Assembly (NCBI GenBank): GCA_009746045.1 | Contig: RPFO01000038.1 | Coordinates: 62,001 to 126,000 of the forward strand | Direction of reading: 5' to 3' | DNA from: Mesostigma viride | Lineage: Eukaryota > Streptophyta > Mesostigmatophyceae > Mesostigmatales > Mesostigmataceae | Length of the DNA stretch: 64,000 nt | Shown: one piece after another, positions 22,201-31,762 of the stretch | Numbering within the stretch: position 1 is the first letter of the stretch | Layout of the letters: the number at the start of each line of letters is the position of its first letter | Made by a program: the position numbers and the translations under genes | The notes under the pieces: model-generated | What the model saw: only the letters and a program-made list of their open reading frames with translations | The model's database searches: none | What the model was told of the DNA's origin: nothing

Positions 22201-25200
22201 GAATATGAAGAGACAGCATACGTCCTGTGTTGCGAACCAGGCACACAAAGCTATTGCGCGCATAAGCATACCTCCATTCCTTGGCCCTTGCATGGACCAG
22301 TTCATGTCAATCCTCAGCGGAACCTTGGAGGGGAGAACGCAACTAAGTCCCCAGGAGAGGTAAAGGCTGCCTGAAAACACAGCTTGAGAGCATCGCCAGA
22401 GAGCACAGCATCGACCACAAACTGGATGGGATAATGCCCTGACCCTGCCAAGGTGCTTCTGGGCATCGCAGTCTCTGCTGTAACAACCAGAGCCGTGCAT
22501 TTGGCTCACTAAGTCCCCAAACATGCTTCCTGGAAATTAGACCCGAGCGTTCACTGCCCAATCAACACGGAAAAGCCTTGAAGGCAGCGCGGCAGCTCGT
22601 ACATCATTGGTGAGCCGGGATGTGATCTCCCCCGACGTCGTGGCGTCAAAGTACGCAATGTCCTGGATGATGACGCCCTGGGACGCCAGAAGTAGCAGCG
22701 AAAGCAAATGCAAACACAGAGCCAAGAGTTTAACGAACAGGTTAGCGCAGAGGAAGGCTTGGGGACTTGATTGTCCGAAGCATAGAGTCAATAACACACA
22801 AAAAGAGCTCTGTGTGGCTGGTCGTGAATCCTCCACTGGGCTGACCCAAGACACCCTGTTTACACTCTACACGATTAAACAATCACAAATTTTGTTCTAC
22901 TATCAACTCTAGTAGGGGGGGGGGGGGGCGGAGGGGCAATGGAAGGTGTGTGCCTGGAGCCAAGGGAGATCAATCCTAGTAAAGCTACTATGACACCATC
23001 ATCAACATTTGATATAGCTGTATGTCAGCCATGATGGTAGGGCAGCCCGATGGGGCGGCACAAAGGGGGGGGATGAAAGGGGAGGAATACCTGGAAGAGA
23101 CGGGTCTGCAGGGTCTTGAGGATCCTCTTTCCAGCAAGGGAGAAGCACAGCCCTCGGATACCGCCAAATATGCCGGACGCCGCGCTGCAAAGGCATTGAC
23201 AGGAGATGGGCACACACAGGTGTTTCGCATGCAGGCCAGGGCTAGACACGGCCAATGGGTGATAGCCTTACAAGATAAAATTGCATGGATAGACAGTAAT
23301 CAGAAAACGCTGTATTACGTGCACGGTTGCATCCCAGTTACTCACCCAACATCATTAATTAATAATTATTGAGCACGTGACCCAACATCATAGACCGGGA
23401 CATCCCAGTGGGACTTACAAAGGCATGCAGACAAGGTGTCTGGCAGCATACGTAGCCTTATACGCTTAGTGAATCGAATCAATGCCGGGTAGCGCATGGA
23501 CAATGTCACGGACACCCTGTGCCCAGTGAACAAACTAGGAGCGTGCTTAGCATCCACATGCTGGGCAACACGCAGGTAGGTTCAACCTGGCTAATCTCTA
23601 TGCTCAACAGCACCCTAGCAAGCGTGCCCATAAACACAAAGTAGGCCTAGTGCCCACTGCCGGATCGGACCCACACCTGAACGTCAGCAGCACGAGCACG
23701 TCCCGGGTGAACCCTGGGCGGTCCATCTTGATGACGCGGTCCAGGATGCCTCCCTGGGGGGTGATAAGGTGCCCCATCAACCATACGATACCAAGCTCCA
23801 CACGATCGCAGGCACATCGCCATCAGTACCCGTACAACCCTTGGCTGGCATCCCCAACTGTTGGCAAGCAACGCTATCGATCTGAATGGTGAGCCAAGAT
23901 GCTGACTGGATGAGCGCTCGTGTGATCCACACTGCATGTACACAGCCCCGGCCGCCAGCGCGAATAGGAAGACGCAGCGTCGCTTGCCTCTAGGTGCTGC
24001 TCAGGTCAAAGCTAACATGAAAAGCTCCCAACAAGAAGCAGATGACATGGCACCGTGACGGGGTGGGGGCCGAGCAGTATGGCACAAGAAATGTGCAGCC
24101 AGATGACTTGCCTTCCCAGATAACAGCCCGTATCTGTTGCCTAGACAACACACCTCTCGAGATAGTAATCACGAAGTCTAACAGGTTAGTGACCAATCCT
24201 TCAACTTTCCTGACCTTACTGTTTTTCGACGAATAAATGCTTCTTTTTTCCAAGAGTTATGCAGTTTCATGAAGGAAAAGGTGACAGTATCATTTGGTGG
24301 CAAGATGCCCTCCCACCAAAAACAGCAGGAGGTAAATTGAGTGAGGAATGATCGCAACAATGAATGCCGGCCAAATGCCAACATCGTCGGAAATAATCAG
24401 TCCTTGTAAGCAAGTACCTATCGTATACAGTAGCAACTAGAAAAGACTTCCGAAATCACTGCAGTACCTACCGCTCACAAACGACACTGGTACAGCAACG
24501 GAAAAAGAGCTTTCTTGGGCAGCTTGTTTACCTGGTATTTCGGCAGCACCAGACCGGTGGCGGATGTCAGCAGCAAACACAAGGTGCCCACAAGGACGAG
24601 GTGCCACTCCTTCCTGGGCATTGGGGGGATGCCACGCAGACCAACAAAATATTTTACAAGTCCAAGGTAGAAACCCTGCAGATTTTTCAATGGTGAGGGA
24701 CAGCTAAGCAGCTGGCTGACCAGGCAGTGGTTAAACAAGAGCCCAGTTGCACAACACGTACCAATAGCTCAGCTTAACCGTCATAAAACAAGTAACAAGG
24801 TACCTGATAAAGGAGGGCCAACAAGCCACTATTTTGGGCAGCGAAACACCAGAAGAGGCCCGTTGTTACCTAAAGAAATGCTGAGTGGACTTGAAAAGGC
24901 AGCCCTATTTAAATATTGGCACCCAGGCAAAAGAGCCGTGAGCCAGATAAGGCAACCTTATGACATGTTAGTAAAACCTGACAGCCCCCTCACGACGTGT
25001 TTTATTGCCACCCCTGGCAGGCTAAAAATGACATGCCAACTTCTTAAGGGAGAATTTCCAGCGAAGTGTTGCCCCCAAGAAGGCGTAAGGGTGGGAAGAA
25101 GAGGCAATCAACCATGATCATGCAAAAGCCTGTCATCGGAGGAGCAAACCTTCCCTTCAGTTGTAAACATTGCTCCCCTCCACACTTGATCATGCCACAA

Positions 25201-28200
25201 CATCGCACGAAAGGTAATCGGCTGTCGACAGGTGTACTGTGTCAAAATCCAAACAAGTGGAACCAATCCAACCTGCGAAAAGAAGAAACAATACATGATC
25301 CAGCAGTCAACAGACCTGGCCAGCGCGATGGCTCGAAATAGGTACTGGCGGCTGTTGATGTCCGACTCTGTCCTCGCACCCTGACGCAATGGAGACAAAC
25401 CCAGGAATACAAGGCAGTACACGGCATTCGTCACACTGAACACTTTATCATGTCCGGTGCTCCGCACATACTGCCACAAGTTGATGCAGTGAACCAGACA
25501 CACACATACACACATAGGGGCATAATTACTGCCACAAGTTGATGCAGTGAACCAGACACACACATACACACATAGGGGCATAATACTACTGTGGAGCCCA
25601 TGAAACACTGTAGCACGTTTCAAGCCAACCCAGGGTTCAAACCACTGGTTGGCCACGAAACATGTGGTTCGCAACTCATGTCATTAGTCCTGCATTTGTG
25701 AACAAGCTTACCAACCAAGCCCCGGTTTACCTTATCTCCCCGCAACTGTCCCTCTGCCTTGGATGCGCCGGGTTTGGCTGCGGCTGCGGCTGCGCTGGGT
25801 GCAGGTCCTGAGCTGGCACCTTCCGGCATCGCTGCCACCTTAGCGCGCATCATCTTCAACAGCTGCAGGGACCCAGCAGCGGATGTGATGACGCGGATGA
25901 GAGCAGAGTGAAATGAAGCAACGGAGCTGAGGAACAGACATTGAATTGAAAAAATGATGATTATTGCAGCAGCGGCATTTGCAAACCCCTTCTCGAGAAA
26001 AGCTTTGGTGTAACCTGCTTGAGCCAGGCAAGTAGACTACCCATCTACCCAGGCTTCCGTTCCCTGATAAAACTAATGCGCTGACACGCCATATGCCGAC
26101 CTGGCATGCACTTAACATAAAGCCAAAGCTGCCCAGTAAGGCTTCCAGCGGAGCATGCTGGAGTCCCATAGCAAAATCCCTATGCAGTGCTCATTCCCTG
26201 GGCCTGGTTACGCGTGCACAGCGCCTGTCCTCAACAACCAGATTAAACAGCCTCCACAACAGACTTCGGAGATCTTGACTAAACCAGCATCCACAAACAG
26301 CGGCACCTTCTCCTTCATGCGCTTTGGTGGGCATTGGAGAAGTAATCCTGGCGACCTTCAGCCACACAGCGAGGCAGGGAGCCCCTTGCACTCACCTGGA
26401 CATGATTGACCAGGTGCGACAGCAGTAGACTCTCCAGATTGATCCACAGCACAGTGAGCCCTGCAAGCGGCGCCGAAATGCCACATCCAGAAATGTGATG
26501 CGATGCAACCGAGACCAGCCCTTGCCAAGACAACAAGGCGCTAGCAGCAGGAAGAAGTAGCACAGCACGCAGGCAGGCAGGCTACATGGCGCACAGGACC
26601 AAGTAGGCTACTGTCATAAGATCCTCTGGGTACACCAGGGCAGCATATTGGATGAAATTGATATTGTTGCGGTGCTATTGGCTCCGAGACAGCGAAGCCA
26701 ACTCGGCAGACATGCTAAGCAAAGATAGCCGAGATACCTGGCAGTGACAACAAGGCTAATCAGTCATTAACGCGATTCAGCAATGGAGGCAACCACTAAA
26801 CATGGGATGCCCTCGCCGCTCCTGACTTGGCCCATTCTTGCATCGATCTCTTGGGGTACATTGTCACCATCTGCTCTGTTCTCATGGCCCTGCTGTTCTC
26901 CCATCGACAGCCCTTCCGTTTGAAACAAGTATGCAAGAAGGCCTTGAGTGGGAACGAAGAGCAGAGCTGCTGCGTGTGCACACATATGTGTCGTCTATTT
27001 CCTGCAAGAGCCGCCAGCAGCCAACAGCCAGCTCATGCACTCCTGTGAGGGCATGGGATGCCGGCTACCCAAACACACACAGGTGTGCATGGCGAGGCAC
27101 GCCAAGTCAGCAAGACAGAAGAGTGCCGGATGCCAGAAGGTTGTCAGTGCAACGCACCTCCAGATCAGCTAGAGCATGAACAGAAAGGTAAAAACTCCCT
27201 GGCTTCCTTGATGGTTACACCAACAAAGGAAAAACTGGTATCACAAGAGGAGCGAGCACAAGGAACAAACTTGGTATTTGGGATCCCACAATCTTCAGCC
27301 TCTTATTGCCCTGAGGGCTGCATGGAATGTCCTAGTGGTCTGCCAAACTATGATTATTTACTTTCCCTGCCACACGCACCCATCAGCAGCCCCTGCATCA
27401 ACTCCCACTGGAACTCAAACGTCACGCACTTGATGCCGGCATACATCTGGCAGGTGGCAGGCATGTGGGAGGCGAACAGTGACACACAGCATGACAAGGA
27501 ACGGGGCATTCAAACACCAGGCAACCAAGACCCAGCAGTTGCAGGTCATAGCAGCGGTGCCAATCTGCCCGTCATCTGGATAGGATGCCCAGAAACCAAC
27601 ACACACTTTGTGCTGAGAATTGGCTTACAGGCGAGGTTGGCGCACGGCCAGCCGCCAATACGGCAATAGCAGGGCAGTCCACACAGGGAACACGGCTATG
27701 CTACAGGATAGCGAAACCTACAGGAAACATCACAATCCATGGGCCTCGATTCTTTGGCTACACAAGGACCCTCGGCACGACATGCGGTACCAAGTATGCA
27801 GCCGAGGACCCACAATTCGGACATGCTGCGCATACTAAAACTGAGCGGGTCTGAAACTGCACATAAGCCATCTCAGTTTGCACTCAGTTTAGGACACGAA
27901 GATGCATCCTGGCACCGGAGGGAAAAAAAAAAAAAGAGTAAAGAGGGGAAACGAAGTTTGTCAGCAAATATCAAATATCTGACATAGCGTGATGGCTATA
28001 ATTTACCTTATGCATACTAGACACGGAAGAATGCCAGTAATCCTCCCCCCAAAACCAACCGGTCCACCAAGTTTCCTGCCTTGCCACCCTGCCACACTGC
28101 TTCTGCTAAGGGCAGGGTGGCAGGGCCCTGCCCCTGCCACCCTCCCCTCAGCCAAAGCAGCACAAGAGGGCCCAAACTCCCAGGCCTCCAGACTCCTATT

Positions 28201-30296
28201 TATAACACAAAAAAATCCATACCCATACTCACATCCCCGAACACCCACCCACCCATGCCAACACTTCCACCCCCGAACACCCACCCACCCATGCCAACAC
28301 TTCCAACCCCACCCCACCCCCCACCCCACCCCACCCCACCCCACCCACCCACACCCCCACCCACCCCACACAAATGCAGCCCAGGCTCCCACACTTGTCC
28401 ACAGATGTGCAACCAGACATGCGCGCATAGTCCACAACACCACAACACATGAACCGCCACAAAACGCGCCCACGCCCACAGAAAACGTTCACTCCACCAT
28501 CTGCACTTTTTGCTGGGCACAAGAAGGGCACCGACCTGGAACAAAGTGCACAGGATGAACGCCACCAGCAGGATGATGTTCTTCTGCACTTCCGAGATGA
28601 CAGCCGGGGGTGGGTCCACATCTTTGATGCTGGCTGCCGCACCCGTGCCAGCAGCACCGTGCCTGTCGGAGACACCTAGCAGAGGCTCTGTGAGGCCCCC
28701 ATTCGATGTCCCATTAGTGACAGGCAGCAGTGGTGGCTGTGCCCGGTTCTTTCTGGGGGTGCGCACGGCCAGTGCCGTGAGGGAGCATAATGTGGCAAGG
28801 CGGAGCAGGGAGAGGCTCAGCAGGTCCAGCGAGTCGGTCTTGAACAGGCGAAGCTGCGACCAGCCGGTGATGTGGATGCGCCAGTGATGCAGGGACAGGA
28901 AGAGCACCTGGAGGGGGGCCGTGGAGGGGATCAAAGAAAATCAGGAGAGCACAAGTTGGAGACTCGATTGGCAACAGTCCACGACAAGATTGCCTTTTAG
29001 AAGGGTCATGCGCGTCGGGTGGAGTCGGGTGCAAAGCTGCGGACACGATCGGCCTTGAGACAAAGCGGCGTGACCATGCATTAACGGATGCAAAGAGGGT
29101 TTAATAGCACAAATTGTAAAAGATTTTATAAAGACATATGTCAAGATTCGCCAAAAAAAAAAAACAACTTGTCACTTTCGGAAAAAAATGGTTTTACTTC
29201 GATTACAAAAACTACGTCATGGATTCGGCTCTGCATGTGTACTCAAAAGTAATAATATGGGCGTCTCTTATCTATCCTTGAAAATTCGTCGCCCAGCTCT
29301 AATAAGCAAGGGAATATATTTCGATCGTACACAAATGACGATGAGCCCATCTATCATGTGCCTGTTGTCGGGAGCTTATGAGGCATCTCAAGGGGAGCAT
29401 GGGAGCACCCACACAGCTTAAACACTACGAATATGGGGGGGGGAGGCAGTGGAAGGGCACACAGCAATTAATTTCGTTCGGGCGGTGCGAAGCAAATGAG
29501 ACTGTGCGTGGAACAGTCCACGAGAAAAGCCCTGGAAAAGAAAAACAGAAAGTCTGCGCAATACGACATAGGGAAAGCTGCGTTGAGAAGCCTTGAATGA
29601 AAGACAGATGTAGCGAAACTAATAGTAACGAGGTAGCCTAATTAGTGAGTGATGAGGGATACAACTCATGGAAGTTGCAGGACGTCAATCGAAACACGTC
29701 CCAGGTTTGGGCATGAGCAGACAATTAGGGGCAAACAACAAGCCTGTTGGCATTGAAGACATCCACACAGGTAGATCGTCCTAGATCATGAATGCGCCAG
29801 AGAGAAGAGATGATGTACCTGACAATTAGATGGATCGAATCTACAACTAAAGTACGAGCCGGCTTTATAAAAGATACAATCTGATAACCAATTGCTTTGA
29901 TTGCCTCGTGGAACACATCTAATCCCACGAGTGTTAAACAAATTCTCTCCTTTTATTCGAATTAAAGATTGCAAAGATTGAAGTGCGTATAGTAGATATA
30001 TTCCCTGCCAGTGATAGGAGGCTTGATTTGGGTATGCTCACTCCTCGTAATTCAGCGATGCATGGCTTTACCTAACTTACAGCCATGAAAATTCACGCAA
30101 TTAATTACGTGATTCAACCAAGAAACGCTGCACGGCAAGTTCTCACCAGCGAGGCGAGGAGGTCGATCAGGAGAACGGATCCGAACATCAACAGGGCAAA
30201 GAAACATTTTCGTCGGACTACAGGCATATGCCTGGCCGGTGCCGCCAGGAACGGGGCATTGTAATCCGGCGCTTTCCATGTCATGGCAGGGTGCAT
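8799..30296 (-). CDS. ABCB-type (TAP-like) ABC half transporter, 26 exons, complete
   Basis: One complete gene encodes 850 residues in 26 exons. All 25 introns are GT-AG, every exon-to-exon phase matches, and the coding length (2553 nt) is divisible by three. The order is an N-terminal hydrophobic extension (residues 1 to about 283), one six-helix ABCB transmembrane domain (about 284-565) and one nucleotide-binding domain (about 590-850). It is therefore a half transporter that must dimerise. All ATPase motifs are present: Walker [10 protein letters not shown] (633-641), Q-loop Q681, signature ISGGQ (738-742), Walker B VLLLDE (758-763) and H-loop H796. The N-terminal extension recalls the TMD0 of TAP/TAPL (ABCB9) proteins. 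Substrate and membrane cannot be told; peptide or metabolite export from an organelle or lysosome-like compartment is typical of the family. Exon coordinates are in the three sub-entries. Confidence 0.93.
9724..9757 (+). mobile_element. SINE-like repeat, short internally deleted copy
   Basis: CAGGCTGGAGCTACCA and then TGCTGATTGTCTCTTTG match the 3' part of the SINE-like family, with about 28 bp missing between the two blocks. It ends in TTG followed by AT, as in all other copies. It lies in the intron between ABC exons 24 and 25. Confidence 0.6.
9763..10086. mobile_element. MITE, 324 bp, TA target-site duplication, with repeated TIR motif inside
   Basis: The terminal inverted repeats read CAGTCATTACCGCGTTAAG... 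at the left and the exact reverse complement at the right, flanked by TA (9761-9762 and 10087-10088). The motif CGCAACTTAACGCGGTAA is repeated internally near both ends (about five copies in all). There is no coding capacity. It is inserted a few bases from the 3' end of a SINE-like fragment, inside an ABC transporter intron. Confidence 0.9.
10198..10368 (+). mobile_element. SINE-like repeat copy with imperfect target-site duplication
   Basis: It contains CATCATCCTGAACGACTCG, AAGATAACGGCAGGCTC and the family end GATTTCTGGCCTGCGCT...GTCTCGTTG. Flanking direct repeats are ATAGTGCAAGGGGG (10183-10196) and ATAGTGCATGGGAGG (10369-10383). It is intronic in the ABC gene. Confidence 0.7.
11431..11854. 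repeat. 51-bp minisatellite, about 8.3 copies
   Basis: The unit starts GCGAGGCTATTCTACGACTG and has a period of 51 bp (17 codons), which explains a repetitive open frame on the minus strand. Copies are nearly identical; one copy has GCTGGCT for GCTTGCT. It lies in the ABC intron between exons 23 and 24. Confidence 0.92.
11978..12257. repeat. 10-bp minisatellite (GAACCATAGT)n
   Basis: About 28 decamers, varying between GAACCATAGT and GAACCACAGT. The array reaches to within about 5 bp of the donor of the Walker B exon (12262) on the minus strand. Confidence 0.92.
16736..24613 (-). CDS. ABC transporter exons 7-17: core transmembrane domain
   Basis: Exons: 24532-24613, 23677-23753, 23091-23184, 22603-22677, 21730-21827, 21174-21242, 20155-20221, 19296-19355, 18491-18552, 17647-17750, 16736-16790. 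The spliced product shows the standard ABCB series: [21 protein letters not shown] (TM1), LRG/LAGKR-type coupling ([19 protein letters not shown]), [19 protein letters not shown] (the FFD...GEL.SRL motif), [35 protein letters not shown] and [20 protein letters not shown]. For exon 16 the donor at GGT|GTACGT is chosen over TG|GTGTAC because only it keeps the frame into exon 17 (giving LYWSMIQDG). Exon 16 sits between a (TCCC)n tract that begins a few bases after its donor and a (CCA)n tract about 105 nt upstream of its acceptor, both read on the sense strand. Confidence 0.9.
17308..17640. repeat. (GGGA)n tetranucleotide array, about 330 bp
   Basis: It is nearly pure GGGA/GGAG on the plus strand with two phase slips (about 17540 and 17588). 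For the minus-strand ABC gene it is a pyrimidine (TCCC)n tract starting right after the exon 16 donor. Long Gly-Arg-Glu or Pro-Ser-Leu open frames here are artefacts of the repeat. Confidence 0.97.
17856..18041. repeat. (GGT)n trinucleotide array, about 62 units
   Basis: It is uninterrupted TGG/GGT on the plus strand, and (CCA)n in the sense of the ABC gene. It ends about 105 bp upstream of the exon 16 acceptor. Poly-Trp, poly-Val, poly-His and poly-Pro frames across it are not genes. Confidence 0.97.
18559..18655. repeat. 18-bp tandem repeat (GTGTCGTGATCGTAGAAT), about 5 copies
   Basis: Alternating units read GTGTYGTGATYGTAGAAT. It lies within the ABC intron upstream of exon 15. Confidence 0.75.
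20414..20658. repeat. 122-bp tandem duplication
   Basis: Two nearly identical head-to-tail copies (20414-20535 and 20536-20658) run from TTTAAGATAAAA to GAGGCCACACTAT. The main difference is AAAGTAAGG against AAATTAAGG. It is intronic in the ABC gene, and the high identity suggests a recent event. Confidence 0.9.
21890..22125. repeat. 24-bp minisatellite, about 10 copies
   Basis: The unit is about GCAGCATGATTGCCACTATA plus GGGT or GTGC. Eight aligned copies are separated only by point changes, with no unique spacers. It is intronic, just before ABC exon 11 in plus coordinates. Confidence 0.88.
23343..23420 (-). mobile_element. LINE 3' tail-like relic
   Basis: Read on the minus strand, CCCACTGGGATGTC ... 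GTCACGTGCTC is followed by an A/T tail (AATAATTATTAATTAATG). This resembles the end of LINE copy B. Only the tail is present. It is intronic in the ABC gene. Confidence 0.45.
25316..30296 (-). CDS. ABC transporter exons 1-6: start codon and TMD0-like N-terminal extension
   Basis: Exons: 30147-30296, 28536-28907, 27380-27446, 26396-26460, 25731-25862, 25316-25380. The ATG at 30294-30296 is preferred; a second Met lies four codons later. Exon 1 holds the first hydrophobic segment ([20 protein letters not shown]) and its codon phase joins exon 2 directly. Exon 2 has two hydrophobic stretches around a polar Ser/Gly/Pro-rich loop and ends [12 protein letters not shown]. Exon 4 gives another membrane-like segment. 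Exon 5 is an Ala-rich, positively charged loop ([13 protein letters not shown], then [16 protein letters not shown]). At least four hydrophobic segments come before the canonical core, as in TMD0-bearing TAP-like transporters. Homology of this part is by architecture only; its sequence is not conserved enough to recognise. Confidence 0.85.
25471..25586. repeat. 58-bp tandem duplication
   Basis: Two identical units begin CTGCCACAAGTTGATGCAGT and contain a short (CA)n core. They are intronic in the ABC gene. Confidence 0.9.
28236..28372. repeat. C-rich repeat: 36-bp duplicated unit and (CCCCA)n
   Basis: CCCCGAACACCCACCCACCC with ATGCCAACACTTCCA is duplicated and then passes into (CCCCA)n and CCACCC runs. 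On the minus (transcribed sense) strand of the ABC gene this is G-rich, with many runs of three to four G and quadruplex potential. Confidence 0.85.
28908..30146 (-). other. ABC transporter intron 1
   Basis: The intron runs from the donor GTGAGA (30141-30146) to the acceptor CCTCCAG before 28907. Apart from A-rich runs near 29150 and a G run at 29437 I see no gene or recognisable element in it. Confidence 0.7.
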
Positions 30297-31762
30297 CGCG
30301 TGATATCACGTCGAACGCAAACTATTGCAAAAGGCCAACTGTGGCAACAACTACACTAGCGTAATTGGTCGCGTATACTCAGAAAGTCAGCCTCCATGGC
30401 CTGGCCACGCAATTTAGGGCATGGTGGTCAATCGGCGGAGAAATAATAATTGCCTGATGCCTCCATTGGGGCTAGAAATAAGATAAGTGCCATCGGCGGT
30501 CACAAGCGCTCGGCAAGGTGCCACGAGGCAGACGAAGAAGTCACATCCGTATGAGAAACCTTGTCAGGTCATACGGCTCCCGCACATGATTCTCCAGTCG
30601 TGGTGGGAAAGCCTCGTAGCCTTTCACTGCCGTCAGGTGTTCCTACTTCATTGGCCGGACGGGCTCTCTGCCTCCCTTCACGCTCTTTAACGTGCCTTCC
30701 TGACGCGTCGAAGAGAGGGGAATCGGGGACGACATGAGACGAGTCAGACGACGTTGCGAGCAACGAGAATACTGGAATGGCATAAAGCCTGACGCCTGTA
30801 TCAAACTACCAAGAAAATGAACAGAATGACTTCGGCGATGTCGTAGGGCGAATGCAAGTGGATGTCTACGGAATGACAGAAGTGCGATGAATATTTGGGA
30901 TGCGGAAATGGACCAGGATGTTGACAGCTTTATGACATTAATAGCATTATTCCAGGAATCTATATGTCTATCAGAGCGACTGGCATGAAGGGGCCTGCGT
31001 GTATACGTTTGTGGGCATAAGTGCTTTTGTAGTAGGAATTGGACCAATATTTTTTTCTTTGAAACATTCTTTGTATCACCAGGCACTGCAGTAAGCTGTT
31101 TGTAAGAAATGGAGGCGAAGTACCAGATGGTACGAAGCAACACGATATCAATATCAGAGGAGCCTGCATCAGTTTCATTTTGGCCTTTTGCTGTATCGGC
31201 TCCGCCTTCATTCCGGCGGGTACTAACGGAGGAGGCGGCAAACTCTATAGAAGGTATAAGGAAGCCTCAAATGTACCATATCGCGTTGATATGGACAGTT
31301 CAAGGATGTGCACTCCGTGTGCTGTTGTTCAAGGTTTTCCCGACATTGCCGCTGTTATTGCCAACGTTTTCTGCCCGGTATTTTTTTCTCGGTTGAGAGC
31401 GTCGCTCCGCACGCTGTCAATGTGCAACAACCACGTTCCCGCTGGTACTGGTGCCGGTTTTCTTCTTGCGTTCCTACATCATTTGTCGGACAAGACAGGC
31501 TAGCAGTACTCTGTTGCAACCCCTGAAACAGCCACACGGAATCATGCCTTTGATAACGCTTCTTCTCCACAGTGGCATATTCCAGGAGTGGCGGCCATGC
31601 TCCCTTCATACGGTGTATCCAAAAACGCACAGCAGTTCATGCGTTTCGCGCATCCTGGAGCAATGACCTTGGTTGCAGTGTTTTTACAAGTACTTATCGG
31701 GTGTGTGCTGCTATTGTCACCCATCATCTGTTGTGTACTGCTGTTGTCGTCACGCATTGCAG
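30297..31762. promoter_or_regulatory. Divergent intergenic region between the ABC and TRAPPC12-like genes
   Basis: The ABC gene starts at 30296 going left and the first recognised TRAPPC12-like exon is at 31763 going right. The stretch must therefore hold both promoters and the missing 5' exon or exons of the TRAPPC12-like gene. No core promoter element is convincing by eye. Open frames at about 31109-31503 and 31588-31765 are possible 5' exons or UTR but show no recognised motif. Confidence 0.45.
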
